Of a DNA stretch of 64,000 bases, positions 18,921-27,282 are shown piece by piece. The translations under genes were made by a program, and so were the position numbers. Source of the DNA: Janthinobacterium sp. 67 (GTDB lineage Bacteria; Pseudomonadota; Gammaproteobacteria; Burkholderiales; Burkholderiaceae_D). The stretch covers positions 62,001 through 126,000 of the forward strand of contig NZ_PGES01000001.1 in assembly GCF_002797895.1 (NCBI RefSeq). Reading direction: 5' to 3'. The notes beneath the pieces were generated by a model. The model ran no database searches, was not told the origin of the DNA, and saw only the letters and a list, made by a program, of their open reading frames with translations. Position 1 is the stretch's first letter. Every line of letters starts with the position of its first letter.

Positions 18921-18943
18921 GCCTGACAAGTCAGGCTTTTTTT
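18921..18943 (+). terminator. Intrinsic terminator after tRNA-Glu copy 3
   Basis: GCCTGAC / GTCAGGC perfect 7-bp stem, 2-nt gap, then seven T residues. Confidence 0.75.
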
Positions 18944-19007
18944 GTTTCTGCCATATTGCTGCAGTACCGGGTCAGGATGCAAAGTAGTGCATTCAGGACA
19001 GATTTCT

Positions 19008-19083
19008 GTCCCCATCGTCTAGAGGCCTAGGACATCACCCTTTCACGGTGAGTACAGGGGTTCGAATCCCCTTGGGGACGCCA
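19008..19083 (+). tRNA. tRNA-Glu(TTC), copy 4
   Basis: 76 nt, identical to the other copies. Its upstream spacer (GGATGCAAAG to CAGGACAGAT) is repeated before copy 5, showing tandem duplication. Confidence 0.96.
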
Positions 19084-19140
19084 GATTCGCAAGTAGCAAC
19101 AGGTCGGGATGCAAAGCAGCGCATCCAGGACAGATTTTCT

Positions 19141-19216
19141 GTCCCCATCGTCTAGAGGCCTAGGACATCACCCTTTCACGGTGAGTACAGGGGTTCGAAT
19201 CCCCTTGGGGACGCCA
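19141..19216 (+). tRNA. tRNA-Glu(TTC), copy 5
   Basis: 76 nt, identical. Last tRNA of the array, followed by a strong terminator and then earP. Confidence 0.96.
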
Positions 19217-19236
19217 GACCGGCTGAATCAGCCAAC

Positions 19237-19269
19237 AAAAAAGCCGCCTGGTAACAGTGCGGCTTTTTT
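19237..19269 (+). terminator. Terminator ending the tRNA array
   Basis: AAGCCGC / GCGGCTT extended by A and T runs on both sides (11 bp in all), with an 11-nt loop and a T-run. Confidence 0.85.
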
Positions 19270-19311
19270 GTTATGGGCCGCCATGTCACGTTTTTCTCTT
19301 CTCCTTTGAAT

Positions 19312-20481
19312 ATGCCATTAGCTACCGATCGCGCGCCATCCCTGGCCATTTTCTGCAAAGTCGTCGACAACTACGGCGATATCGGCATTTGCTGGCGCCT
19401 CGCGCGGCAGTTGAGCGGCGAGCACGGCGTGGCCGTCGCCCTGTGGGTCGACGATCTTGTCAGCTTTCAGCGCATTTGCCCCGCGATCGACGTGGCAGCC
19501 GAAGCGCAGCAGGTGTCCGGCGTCACGATACGCCACTGGCGCGGCCAGGATGGCGTGTTTGCGCCTGCCGATATCGCCGATATCGTCATCGAGTTCTTTG
19601 CCTGCGACATTCCGCCCGGCTATATCGCCGCCATGGCGCAGTGTTCGCCGCAGCCCGTGTGGCTGAACCTGGAAGGCTTGACGGCGGAAGAGTGGGTCGA
19701 GGGTTGCCATGCGCTAACGTCGCCGCGCCACGGCATGATCAAGCATTTCTTCTTCCCCGGCTTCACGGATAAAACGGGTGGCTTGCTGCGCGAAGCGGCG
19801 CTCGACGAGCGGCGGCTGGCGTTCCAGTCCGATGCCGCCGCCATGGCGGCATTCCTCGGGCAATTCGGCGTGACGGCGGCGGACATGCGCGCCTTGAAAG
19901 TGTCGCTGTTCTGCTATCCATCGGCTCCCGTCGCCGAGCTGTTTGCTGCCTGGCAGGCGGGCAGCGAGCCCATCACGTGCCTGGTGCCGGAAGGCGTCGC
20001 GTTCGATGCCGTTCAGGCGTTTATCGGCGACGATGCGGCGGTGCCCGGTGCGACGCGCACGCGCGGCGCGCTTACCGTGCGCGTGCTGCCTTTCGTGCCG
20101 CAGGACGATTACGACCGCCTGTTGTGGGCTTGCGACGTGAACCTGGTGCGCGGCGAGGACTCGTTCGTGCGCGCGCAATGGGCGGGCCAGCCCTTTCTCT
20201 GGCATATCTATTTGCAGGATGAAAACTTGCATCACGTGAAATTGCGCGCCTTCCTGCAACGCTATGCGGCGGATGCGGACGGCCCCATCGACAGCCTGGT
20301 GCAGGCGGCGCTGGCCTGGAATGGCGCCAGCGCGGACGCCTTGCCGTGGGCGCAGCTGTGGCCCGCATTGCAGGCCGATCTGCCGCGCATCCGGGCGCGC
20401 GCGCACGACTGGCAGCGGCAGATGCAGGCTAATGGCGATCTGGCAAGTAACCTGCTGGCGTTCGCTGGCGCGACGAGATAG
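19312..20481 (+). CDS. earP: EarP, EF-P arginine rhamnosyltransferase
   Basis: 389 residues. It transfers rhamnose from dTDP-rhamnose to Arg32 of elongation factor P, a modification needed for EF-P to relieve ribosome stalling at polyproline. The N-terminal IFCKVVDNYGDIGICWRLARQL is the family signature with the catalytic aspartates, and VNLVRGEDSFVRAQWAG with FLWHIY in the C-terminal domain binds the nucleotide sugar. The start at 19312 was chosen because the family begins a few residues before IFCKV; the longer reading starts at the tRNA terminator. Its substrate gene efp is next, 135 bases on. Confidence 0.96.
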   Translation: MPLATDRAPSLAIFCKVVDNYGDIGICWRLARQLSGEHGVAVALWVDDLVSFQRICPAIDVAAEAQQVSGVTIRHWRGQDGVFAPADIADIVIEFFACDIPPGYIAAMAQCSPQPVWLNLEGLTAEEWVEGCHALTSPRHGMIKHFFFPGFTDKTGGLLREAALDERRLAFQSDAAAMAAFLGQFGVTAADMRALKVSLFCYPSAPVAELFAAWQAGSEPITCLVPEGVAFDAVQAFIGDDAAVPGATRTRGALTVRVLPFVPQDDYDRLLWACDVNLVRGEDSFVRAQWAGQPFLWHIYLQDENLHHVKLRAFLQRYAADADGPIDSLVQAALAWNGASADALPWAQLWPALQADLPRIRARAHDWQRQMQANGDLASNLLAFAGATR

Positions 20482-20616
20482 GCGCTTGCCCAAAATTAAG
20501 GTAAAATGCCCGGTTATTTCTAACGTATTTTTAACCGATCAAACGCAAGCTTGCGGCGCTGATGGCGCACAGGCGGCAGATGGTCTTCATGCAACCCACT
20601 TTTTACGTACATTCCT

Positions 20617-21192
20617 ATGAAACCCGCAAAAGAAATTCGTGTTGGCAATATCATCATGGTCGACAGCAAGCCAATGATCGTGTTGCGTTCTGATGTCAAC
20701 GGTTCGAGCCGCACGGGCTTCACCTACAAATGGAAGATGAAAAATCTTCTGACGAACACCCCGATGGAAAACGTGTTCCGCGGCGACGACAAGTTCGACG
20801 TTGTTGTTCTGGATAAAAAGCCAGTGACGTATTCGTACTTCGCCGACCCGCTGTTCGTGTTCATGGACACCGAGTACAACCAGTACGAAATCGAAGAAGA
20901 AAACCTGGGCGAAGCGCTGAACTACCTGAAAGATGGCATGGAATGCGAAGCCATTTTCTACGACGGCAAAGCGATCTCCGTTGAACTGCCGACGACCATC
21001 GCCCGTCAAGTGGTGTACTCGGAGCCAGCGGTCAAGGGCAACACCTCGGGCAACGTCCTGAAAGAAGCCAAGATCGAAAACGCCATCGACGCGCACCGCC
21101 ACACCGTGCAAGTGCCGCTGTTCGTGGCACAGGACGACGTCATCGAAATCGACACCCGCACCAACGAATACAAGCGTGTCGTACGCAACTGA
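20617..21192 (+). CDS. efp: Elongation factor P, Arg32 type
   Basis: 191 residues. It binds the ribosome between P and E sites and stimulates peptide bonds at consecutive prolines. Three beta domains are expected: KOW-like N-terminal (1-65), OB (66-130) and C-terminal OB ending KRVVRN. The tip of domain I reads SSR32TG: arginine at 32 rather than the lysine modified by EpmA. That is the version modified by EarP, whose gene is directly upstream. Sequence length and ends are complete. A terminator follows. Confidence 0.97.
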   Translation: MKPAKEIRVGNIIMVDSKPMIVLRSDVNGSSRTGFTYKWKMKNLLTNTPMENVFRGDDKFDVVVLDKKPVTYSYFADPLFVFMDTEYNQYEIEEENLGEALNYLKDGMECEAIFYDGKAISVELPTTIARQVVYSEPAVKGNTSGNVLKEAKIENAIDAHRHTVQVPLFVAQDDVIEIDTRTNEYKRVVRN

Positions 21193-21218
21193 TTTGCTTC
21201 AGTGCCGGACCGCCAAGA

Positions 21219-21247
21219 AACGCTGCCTTCGGGCAGCGTTTTTTTTT
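21219..21247 (+). terminator. Rho-independent terminator after efp
   Basis: AACGCTGCC-TTCG-GGCAGCGTT, a 9-bp stem closed by the stable UUCG-type loop, then a run of T residues. The same stem sequence as the cheY terminator. Confidence 0.95.
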
Positions 21248-21350
21248 GCTTGGAAAATAATTCCTTATCACAACTATTAGCTTGCAAGGACTGCTATGCT
21301 ACGGCTAGCACATTATTGCGTTAGAAACATTGAGGTTTCCTGGAGATACG

Positions 21351-22499
21351 ATGCAGCGCAGTCAGATGTTACGCAGTGGCGCGTCCCGGAGCGTGTCGCG
21401 CCCCGTACTGGCCCGTGCCACGGCGCCGGCCAGCCCCATGGCCCATCTGCTCGACGCCGGCGTCTTGCCGCAACAGCAGATGATGCAGGCAGGCAAACTC
21501 AGTTCCCATGCGCTGACGTCGCAATACCTGGCCCGCATCCGCTCCCTGTGCAGCATTGGCGCGCGCGCCTATCCCGGTATTGAAATCAACCCCGACGCCT
21601 TGAAAATTGCCCTGGAAATGGACCGCGAGCGGCAAGTGCGCAAGGTGCGCGGCCCCTTGCACGGCATCCCCATCGTCTTGCGCGACAATATCGCCACGGG
21701 CGACCGCATGAAGACGCGCACGCAGGCACCCCTGGCCATGCATGCCAGCTGCGATTCCTTCGTGGCGGCCCGCTTGCGCGCGGCCGGCGCCGTCATCATC
21801 GGCAAAAGCAATCTGCGCCAGTGGGCCGCCGTCAGCGTGCCGCATGCCAGTGCCAGCTGGGCCGGACTCACCATCCTGGCCGTTGACAGCGCGGCGGACG
21901 GCGCCATCGTCGCGCCGGCTTCAAACTGCGGCCTGGTCGCCATCAAGCCCACGGGCAGGGCCGCTGGCGGGCAGGGCGGCGAACCAGCCATTGCCGGACC
22001 GATGGCGCCCAGCGTGCGCGAGGCGGCCTGGCTGTTCGCGGCCTTGAGCGGCGAGCGCCTGGCCGATGGCGTGGTGTTGGACGCCGCCGGCTTGCACGGG
22101 CGCCACATCGGCGTGGCGCGCAGCCTGTTCGGCCTGTGTGCCGGCACCGATGCCGTGATTGGGCAGGCGCTGCTGGTGTTGCGCGAACAGGGCGCCGAAC
22201 TGGTCGAGCTGCCGTGCGCCACCGGGCCTGGCGGCATCGACGCGCTGCTGCGCCTGCATGGACTCGATGCGCTGGTGGGCCCGACCTGCCACGGCGTAGC
22301 ACAGCCGCAGTCCGACTTGCCGCATATCACGGTACCTGCCGGCGTGGTCGGGGGCTTGCCGGTTGGCTTGTCCTTCATCGGCCCTGCCCACGGCGACATG
22401 CCGCTCATCGCGATGGCGTATGCCTACGAGCAGGCGACTTTGCACCGGCGCACGCCCGCACTGCCATCGAGCATCACCCTGGCGCTGGGCCGACCATGA
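21351..22499 (+). CDS. Amidase-signature family protein, apparently without the catalytic triad
   Basis: 382 residues, against about 450-500 for active amidases. GPLHGIPIVLRDNIATGDRM, AAGAVIIGKSNLRQWA and DGAIVAPASNCGLVAIKPT show the amidase fold. However, the catalytic Lys of the usual LLKDN is Arg111 (VLRDN). The Gly/Ser-rich loop with cis-Ser and the Ser nucleophile (GGSSGGS type) is absent: WAGLTILAVDSAADGAI runs straight through where it should be. A catalytically inactive pseudoenzyme or decaying gene is likely. Start after CTGGAGATACG. No signal peptide is evident. The open frame shows no stop or frameshift, which argues against simple decay. Confidence 0.8.
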   Translation: MQRSQMLRSGASRSVSRPVLARATAPASPMAHLLDAGVLPQQQMMQAGKLSSHALTSQYLARIRSLCSIGARAYPGIEINPDALKIALEMDRERQVRKVRGPLHGIPIVLRDNIATGDRMKTRTQAPLAMHASCDSFVAARLRAAGAVIIGKSNLRQWAAVSVPHASASWAGLTILAVDSAADGAIVAPASNCGLVAIKPTGRAAGGQGGEPAIAGPMAPSVREAAWLFAALSGERLADGVVLDAAGLHGRHIGVARSLFGLCAGTDAVIGQALLVLREQGAELVELPCATGPGGIDALLRLHGLDALVGPTCHGVAQPQSDLPHITVPAGVVGGLPVGLSFIGPAHGDMPLIAMAYAYEQATLHRRTPALPSSITLALGRP

Positions 22500-22527
22500 C
22501 GATTCCTTTGTTTTCTATCGATAAACT

Positions 22528-22938
22528 ATGCTTGCAACCTTGCTGCTGAGTGCGGCCGTGGCCGCCACCCCGACTCCTTTCGATGCCGAACAGCTGTCCG
22601 GCAGCTGGTCCGACAGCGTCAATACGAATAGTGTGTGCGAAGAAGCGCGCCACTTCACGCGCATGCAGCTGTCCGACGATCACCAGCGGCTGGCGATCTT
22701 CAACGACCGTACGTGGAAAAGCAAGCTGGGCGAAACCAACCGCTTTGCCGCGACGGTCGTGGCGGAAACGGAGCGCAGCCTGACGTTACGCTATGACAAT
22801 GAAACCCGCCTCAATGCCGCCGGCAAGCTGGTGGAATGGCAATTGATCATCGTCGCGCCCGGCGTGTACCGCTGGCGCGAGACGGGCTGGCCGGAAGGCA
22901 AGGTCAACGGCGTGGTCGGCATCCGCTGTTCTCCCTGA
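22528..22938 (+). CDS. Small secreted protein of unknown function
   Basis: 136 residues. A short hydrophobic N-terminus (MLATLLLSAAVAAT) looks like a signal peptide. The mature part, with FDAEQLSGSWSDSV, a single conserved-looking Cys early and one near the end (GIRCSP), reads as a small beta-rich, lipocalin-like domain, but I do not recognise the family. No clear ribosome site is visible, so the exact start is uncertain. It follows the amidase-like gene by 28 bases and precedes the Ivy gene, so the four genes may be one transcript. Confidence 0.6.
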   Translation: MLATLLLSAAVAATPTPFDAEQLSGSWSDSVNTNSVCEEARHFTRMQLSDDHQRLAIFNDRTWKSKLGETNRFAATVVAETERSLTLRYDNETRLNAAGKLVEWQLIIVAPGVYRWRETGWPEGKVNGVVGIRCSP

Positions 22939-23003
22939 GGCGCGCGCACAAGCATGCCATTCTGCTATGCTGCCCGCATTACACGATGCTTTTAGGAGAT
23001 TGC

Positions 23004-23462
23004 ATGTCCGTACGTTTGCTCTTGCCCCTGTTCCTGGGCGCCGCCGTGGCGCTGGCCGCCACGCCGGCGCAAGCGCGTACGCCCAAACTGTCGCTGATCG
23101 AGCAGGCGCAAAGTTGCGACGGCGGCGCTACCTGTCCGTATTTTCCCGACGTCTACAAGGCGGACTACGCCTTTCGCAAGGCTTTTAATGTCGGCTTGAA
23201 AAAGGCGGGCCTGAAGCGGCAGCGCTGGGTGCCCGATGGCGTGGCCAGCCCGCTCAAGCCGGTCGAGATCGACGGCAAGGCGCGCCTGCTGAGCAGCGTC
23301 TGCGAACCGCACAATTGCGGCCACCGCTATTCGATTTTGTACGACCCGGCCGCGCGCAGCATGACGGGCGTGTACATGGGCAGCGATGGCAAGGGCGGCG
23401 TGCGCACCGTCTACTTCGGCGAGCCCAGCATCGCGGAAGCCGAACTGCTGTACAAGAACTGA
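23004..23462 (+). CDS. ivy: Ivy-family inhibitor of C-type lysozyme
   Basis: 152 residues with a signal peptide ending near AQA, hence periplasmic. The key inhibitory loop is CEPHNC at residues 100-105, matching the CKPHDC loop with which E. coli Ivy plugs the lysozyme active site; His103 is kept and the two Cys can form the bracing disulfide. The following HRYSILYDPAARSMTGVYM resembles the Ivy core. It protects peptidoglycan from host or predator lysozyme. Start: ATG after AGGAGATTGC; the longer frame overlaps the previous gene. Its stop overlaps the ATG of the next gene. Confidence 0.82.
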   Translation: MSVRLLLPLFLGAAVALAATPAQARTPKLSLIEQAQSCDGGATCPYFPDVYKADYAFRKAFNVGLKKAGLKRQRWVPDGVASPLKPVEIDGKARLLSSVCEPHNCGHRYSILYDPAARSMTGVYMGSDGKGGVRTVYFGEPSIAEAELLYKN

Positions 23463-23893
23463 TGCACGCGCCACTGCACATTTCCAGCGAGCGCGACGCA
23501 CTGGACGTGCCCATGATCCACCGCTACCTGAGCGAGCAGTCGTACTGGAAGCGTGGCGTGGCGCTGGAAACCGTGCGCAAGGGGATCGCCAACGCCCTGT
23601 GTTTCGGCGGCTATGTGGATGGACAGCAAGTGGCATTCGCCAGGGTCATTACCGACTACACGGATTTTGCCTACCTGCGCGACGTGTTCGTTCTGCCTGC
23701 CTTCCAGGGCAGGGGATATGGCAAGCAGATGGTGGCCGCCGTGCTCGATGATGCGCGCTTGCGCGATGTCGCCTGGATGCTGGGCACCGACGATGCGCAC
23801 GGCTTATATGCAAGCTTTGGGTTTGCGCCGCTGGAGGCGCCGCAAAAGTACATGCGCCGCCCGCGTCAGGAGGATTATCAAAAAAATAGTTAA
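23462..23893 (+). CDS. GNAT-family N-acetyltransferase
   Basis: 143 residues. LRDVFVLPAFQGRGYGKQMVAAVL carries the acetyl-CoA loop QGRGYG in canonical form, and LGTDDAHGLYASFGFAPLE is the typical final strand-helix. The N-terminus IHRYLSEQSYWKRGV matches a subgroup of small GNAT proteins often annotated as acetyltransferases of unknown substrate. Its ATG overlaps the ivy stop (ATGA-type junction on TGATG), implying translational coupling, which is odd for a cytoplasmic enzyme and a periplasmic inhibitor. It ends with a Lys/Asn tail. Confidence 0.88.
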   Translation: MHAPLHISSERDALDVPMIHRYLSEQSYWKRGVALETVRKGIANALCFGGYVDGQQVAFARVITDYTDFAYLRDVFVLPAFQGRGYGKQMVAAVLDDARLRDVAWMLGTDDAHGLYASFGFAPLEAPQKYMRRPRQEDYQKNS

Positions 23894-23906
23894 TTCCGCG
23901 ATAACC

Positions 23907-23961
23907 ATTAATATTGTTGCATGAGATTAATATTGCCTTGATAATGACAATATGTCATTAT
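23907..23961. promoter_or_regulatory. AT-rich operator candidate upstream of aqpZ
   Basis: Two direct repeats ATTAATATTG (23907-23916 and 23926-23935) spaced by 19 bases are followed by a perfect inverted repeat ATAATGACA-ATA-TGTCATTAT (23941-23961). It lies 140-190 bases before aqpZ in an unusually AT-rich patch. The half-site GATAATGA resembles a Fur half-site, but the spacing is wrong for a standard box. Confidence 0.4.
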
Positions 23962-24100
23962 GCGCGCTCTGCTGCAGTTGCGCAGCCGTACTTTGCTGGT
24001 GTTTTGCCTTGCCATCGCCATACGGCGAGGGCGAGCTCAATGAGCGGTCTGACTGGTCGTCCCCTGGGTACGTTTTTTTGACAATGTAAAGGAATACATC

Positions 24101-24790
24101 ATGAAACAATATGGCGCCGAATTTCTCGGCACGTTCTGGCTGGTACTGGGCGGTTGCGGCAGCGCCGTGCTGGCCGCCGCTTTTCCCGGCCTTGGCATCG
24201 GCTTTGTCGGCGTGGCGCTGGCGTTTGGCCTGACGGTGCTGACCATGGCTTACGCCATCGGGCACATCTCGGGTTGCCACCTGAATCCCGCCGTCTCGAT
24301 CGGCCTGTGGGCCGGCGGCCGTTTCCCTGCCAACCAGTTGCTGCCATATATCATCGCGCAAGTGCTGGGCGCCATCGTGGCCGGCGGCGTGCTGTACGTG
24401 ATCGCCAGCGGCCAGGCCGGTTTCGATGTCAGCAAGGGCTTTGCCTCGAACGGCTTCGGCGCCCATTCGCCGGGCGGCTATTCGATGCTGTCGGCGCTGG
24501 TCATTGAAATCGTGCTGACGATGTTCTTCCTGATCGTCATCCTGGGCGCCACCGACAAGCGCGCCCCGGCCGGCTTCGCCCCGCTGCCGATCGGCCTCGC
24601 GCTGACCCTGATCCATTTGATCAGCATCCCCGTCACCAACACTTCCGTCAACCCGGCCCGCAGCACGGGCGTGGCCCTGTACGTGGGCGACTGGGCGACG
24701 AGCCAGCTGTGGCTGTTCTGGCTGGCACCGATCATCGGCGCCTTGCTGGGTGCGCTGGCCTACCGCCTGATCGCCGGCGAGAAGGAATAA
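24101..24790 (+). CDS. aqpZ: Aquaporin Z
   Basis: 229 residues, six transmembrane helices, water channel of the inner membrane. The two NPA boxes begin at Asn62 (HLNPAVS) and Asn184 (SVNPARS), with the pore arginine at 187, all as in E. coli AqpZ. The N-terminal [17 protein letters not shown] is the family signature. AAAGGAATACATC precedes the ATG. A REP element begins two bases after the stop and a terminator follows. Confidence 0.95.
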   Translation: MKQYGAEFLGTFWLVLGGCGSAVLAAAFPGLGIGFVGVALAFGLTVLTMAYAIGHISGCHLNPAVSIGLWAGGRFPANQLLPYIIAQVLGAIVAGGVLYVIASGQAGFDVSKGFASNGFGAHSPGGYSMLSALVIEIVLTMFFLIVILGATDKRAPAGFAPLPIGLALTLIHLISIPVTNTSVNPARSTGVALYVGDWATSQLWLFWLAPIIGALLGALAYRLIAGEKE

Positions 24791-24792
24791 GC

Positions 24793-24826
24793 GTAGGTCG
24801 GCTTGGCCCGCAGGGCGCAAGCCGAC
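24793..24826 (+). repeat. REP element 5, after aqpZ
   Basis: GTAGGTCGGCTTGGCCC-GCA-GGGCGCAAGCCGAC, GTAG head on the plus strand. Begins immediately after the aqpZ stop codon, in the 3' untranslated region. Confidence 0.85.
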
Positions 24827-24848
24827 ATTGCTGGCAGACGATTTGACG

Positions 24849-24873
24849 AAAGCAGCCTGCGGGCTGCTTTTTT
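24849..24873 (+). terminator. Terminator between aqpZ and the AraC gene
   Basis: AAAGCAGCC-TGC-GGGCTGCTTT followed by T residues. It serves aqpZ and, on the other strand, less perfectly the convergent AraC gene. Confidence 0.85.
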
Positions 24874-24876
24874 CGT

Positions 24877-25707
24877 TTACTCCGCAGCGCGCCACTCGCT
24901 CAGGTAGTGCTGCGGTGTGCGGCCCAGGATGCGGCGGAACATGGCGCTGAAGGCGCTGGGGCTGGCGTAGCCCAGCGCATAGGCGATGGCCGCCACGCCT
25001 TCGCCCCGGTCCAGGCGGCAGAAGGCCTCGGCCAGGTGCACTTGCTGCAGCCATTGGCGGTAGTGCAGACCGGTTTCCTTGGGAAATAAACGGATCAGGG
25101 TACGCGCGCTGGCGCCCGCATCCTGCGCCCAGTCCTCGATGCTGCGCCTGCTGCCGGGCGCGTCCATGATGGCCGAGCACACGGCCACCAGGCGGCGGTC
25201 GCGGGGCCACGGTATGGCGAGGGGCACGGTATCGGCCGCCGCCAGTTCCGACAGGATCAGGTGCGCCAGCCAGTCGCCGCGCCCCGCCAGCGCATATTCG
25301 ACCGGTTCGGCCAGCAAGGCCAGGATCAGCTCGCGCAGCAGCCGGCTCACTTCCAGCACCTTGCAATCGTCGCCATATTGGGCCGCCACTTGCGCATCGA
25401 TGTACACGGTGCGCATGCTCAGTTCGCTCAAGATGTGGACTTCATGCACGATGCCCACGGGGATCAGCAGGGCGCGCCGTGGCGGCAACATCCACACGCC
25501 ATGCTCGGTGGACACGCGCATCACGCCTTCCGTCGCATACAGCAGTTGCGCCCGCACATGGCTGTGCGGGGCCGTATATTCGCCCGCCGCATATTGCCGG
25601 GACATGGCCGTCACGGGGCGCGGCACATGCTGGTAGTCGTGCGAGCTGGTGCTGCGGCTGAACGGCACGCCATCGGGATGGGTCTGGACGAGTGCTTGGG
25701 TGTACAT
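24877..25707 (-). CDS. AraC-family transcriptional regulator (NimR-like)
   Basis: 276 residues from the ATG at 25707 (MYTQALVQT); an in-frame ATG 21 codons upstream is possible. The N-terminal cupin part has SRQYAAGEYTAPHSHVRAQLLYATEGVM and PPRRALLIPVGIVHEVHI. The C-terminal pair of HTH units ends with AIAYALGYASPSAFSAMFRRILGRTP, the AraC signature. The cupin-first layout and divergent position to a transporter gene (119-base gap) resemble E. coli nimR/nimT and similar pairs, so it probably controls the Fsr-like gene. Inducer unknown. Confidence 0.88.
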   Translation of the reverse strand: MYTQALVQTHPDGVPFSRSTSSHDYQHVPRPVTAMSRQYAAGEYTAPHSHVRAQLLYATEGVMRVSTEHGVWMLPPRRALLIPVGIVHEVHILSELSMRTVYIDAQVAAQYGDDCKVLEVSRLLRELILALLAEPVEYALAGRGDWLAHLILSELAAADTVPLAIPWPRDRRLVAVCSAIMDAPGSRRSIEDWAQDAGASARTLIRLFPKETGLHYRQWLQQVHLAEAFCRLDRGEGVAAIAYALGYASPSAFSAMFRRILGRTPQHYLSEWRAAE

Positions 25708-25826
25708 GCTGGGGTTCACTTGGTTGTCACTTGGGCGACGATTATTGGAAGTTATCAGTTCAGTGACCATACTATACTGGCTTCTTTGCCGGGCCGCCCG
25801 CCGTGCCCGATTATTGCGGATGACAC

Positions 25827-27068
25827 ATGCACACAACTACAACTGCTCCAGCATTGGCCAAGTCCGTGCCGGCGGCTCCCTCGCTTCATAGTTCCCAACA
25901 ACAATCCGGTCTGGCCATGCACATCCTGGGCGCCGTCGCCTTCGTGCATTTGCTCAATGACTTGATCCAGGCATTATTGCCGTCGATTTATCCGATGCTG
26001 AAAGCCGAGTTTTCACTCAGTTTTACCCAGGTCGGCCTCATTACCCTGACGTTCCAGTGCACGGCCTCGTTGCTGCAGCCCTGGATCGGCTTGTACACGG
26101 ACCGCCGTCCGCTGCCATTCCTGCTGCCCGTCGGCATGTGCTTTACCCTGGCCGGCGTGCTGATGCTGTCCGTCGTCTCGACCTTCCCGACCCTGCTGAT
26201 CGCCGCTGGCCTGATCGGCGTCGGCTCGTCGACCTTCCACCCGGAAGCGTCGCGCGTGGCGCGCATGGCCTCGGGCGGGCGCTATGGCTTTGCCCAGTCG
26301 CTGTTCCAGGTGGGCGGCAACGTCGGTTCCGCCCTGGGTCCGTTGCTGGCGGCCGCCGTCATCGTGAACCGCGGCCACGGCAATGTCGCCTGGTTCGGCC
26401 TGCTGGCCGTGCTGGCCATCGGCGTGCTGTACAAGGTCAGTCACTGGTACAGCGGCCACCTGGCCAGCTTCAAGCCGAAGACGGGCGGTCATGGACCGAA
26501 CCTGTCGCGCAACAAGGTGATGGGCGCGCTGGGCGTGCTGGCCCTGCTGGTGTTCTCGAAATACATCTACATGGCCAGCCTGTCGAGCTACTACACGTTC
26601 TACCTGATCGACAAGTTCCACCTGTCGCTCGGCGATGCCCAGTTGTATTTGTTCCTGTTCCTCGCCGCCGTGGCGGCCGGCACCTTCATGGGCGGCCCCA
26701 TCGGCGACCGCATCGGCCGCAAGCGCGTGATCTGGATTTCCATCCTGGGCGCCGCGCCATTTACCCTGCTGCTGCCCTACGTCGACCTGTTCTGGACGGC
26801 CGTGCTGACGGTGATCATCGGCTTCGTGATTTCATCCGCGTTTTCCGCCATCGTCGTCTTCGCGCAGGAACTGGTGCCGGGCAAGGTGGGCATGATCGCG
26901 GGGATATTCTTTGGCCTGATGTTCGGCGTGTCCGGCATCGCGGCCGCCGCCATGGGCCATCTGGCCGACGTGGCGGGCATCGCCTATGTGTACAAAATCT
27001 GCTCCTACCTGCCGCTGCTGGGCATATTGACGGTGCTGCTGCCGCATATCGAGCAGGCGAAAAAGTAA
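25827..27068 (+). CDS. fsr: MFS efflux transporter, fosmidomycin resistance (Fsr) type
   Basis: 413 residues, about 12 transmembrane helices. It closely follows E. coli Fsr: HLLNDLIQALLPSIYPMLK, SFTQVGLITLTFQ, GIGSSTFHPE-like GVGSSTFHPEASRVARMASGGRYGFAQS and QVGGNVGSALGPLLAA are diagnostic. It is an inner-membrane proton-driven exporter; Fsr expels fosmidomycin, a DXP reductoisomerase inhibitor, but the natural substrate here is not known. A hydrophilic N-terminal stretch of 30 residues precedes TM1, so a later start is possible. The regulator gene is divergent. Confidence 0.88.
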   Translation: MHTTTTAPALAKSVPAAPSLHSSQQQSGLAMHILGAVAFVHLLNDLIQALLPSIYPMLKAEFSLSFTQVGLITLTFQCTASLLQPWIGLYTDRRPLPFLLPVGMCFTLAGVLMLSVVSTFPTLLIAAGLIGVGSSTFHPEASRVARMASGGRYGFAQSLFQVGGNVGSALGPLLAAAVIVNRGHGNVAWFGLLAVLAIGVLYKVSHWYSGHLASFKPKTGGHGPNLSRNKVMGALGVLALLVFSKYIYMASLSSYYTFYLIDKFHLSLGDAQLYLFLFLAAVAAGTFMGGPIGDRIGRKRVIWISILGAAPFTLLLPYVDLFWTAVLTVIIGFVISSAFSAIVVFAQELVPGKVGMIAGIFFGLMFGVSGIAAAAMGHLADVAGIAYVYKICSYLPLLGILTVLLPHIEQAKK

Positions 27069-27123
27069 GCTGGTGTCGCGGGTGGGCTTGACGGCCCGCC
27101 CGCGCGCATGCGATATTGTCTCC

Positions 27124-27222
27124 ATGATCTCTTCCATACTCCATCCAGTCCCTGCACGCCGCGCCGCCGCTGCGCTGTGTCCGTGTATCTGGCTTCGCGA
27201 GGATGCGGCCCGGCGCCGTTAA
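27124..27222 (+). other. Possible 32-codon leader ORF with paired Cys codons before cysS
   Basis: ATG to TAA frame of 32 codons containing TGT-CCG-TGT (Cys19, Cys21) and ending 20 bases before a terminator-like hairpin that precedes cysS. The layout resembles an amino-acid leader peptide. No ribosome site is visible and the ORF could be chance. Confidence 0.25.
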
Positions 27223-27242
27223 ACTTTTCATTCCTCATTCCG

Positions 27243-27282
27243 ATGGCCACAGCGTTGAAAAACCTGTGGCCATTTTCTTTTT
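27243..27282 (+). promoter_or_regulatory. Terminator-like hairpin in the cysS leader
   Basis: Perfect 10-bp stem ATGGCCACAG / CTGTGGCCAT, 11-nt loop, then TTTCTTTTT. It lies 25 bases before the cysS ATG and 175 bases after the fsr stop. It may simply end the fsr transcript, or act as an attenuator of cysS. Confidence 0.6.
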
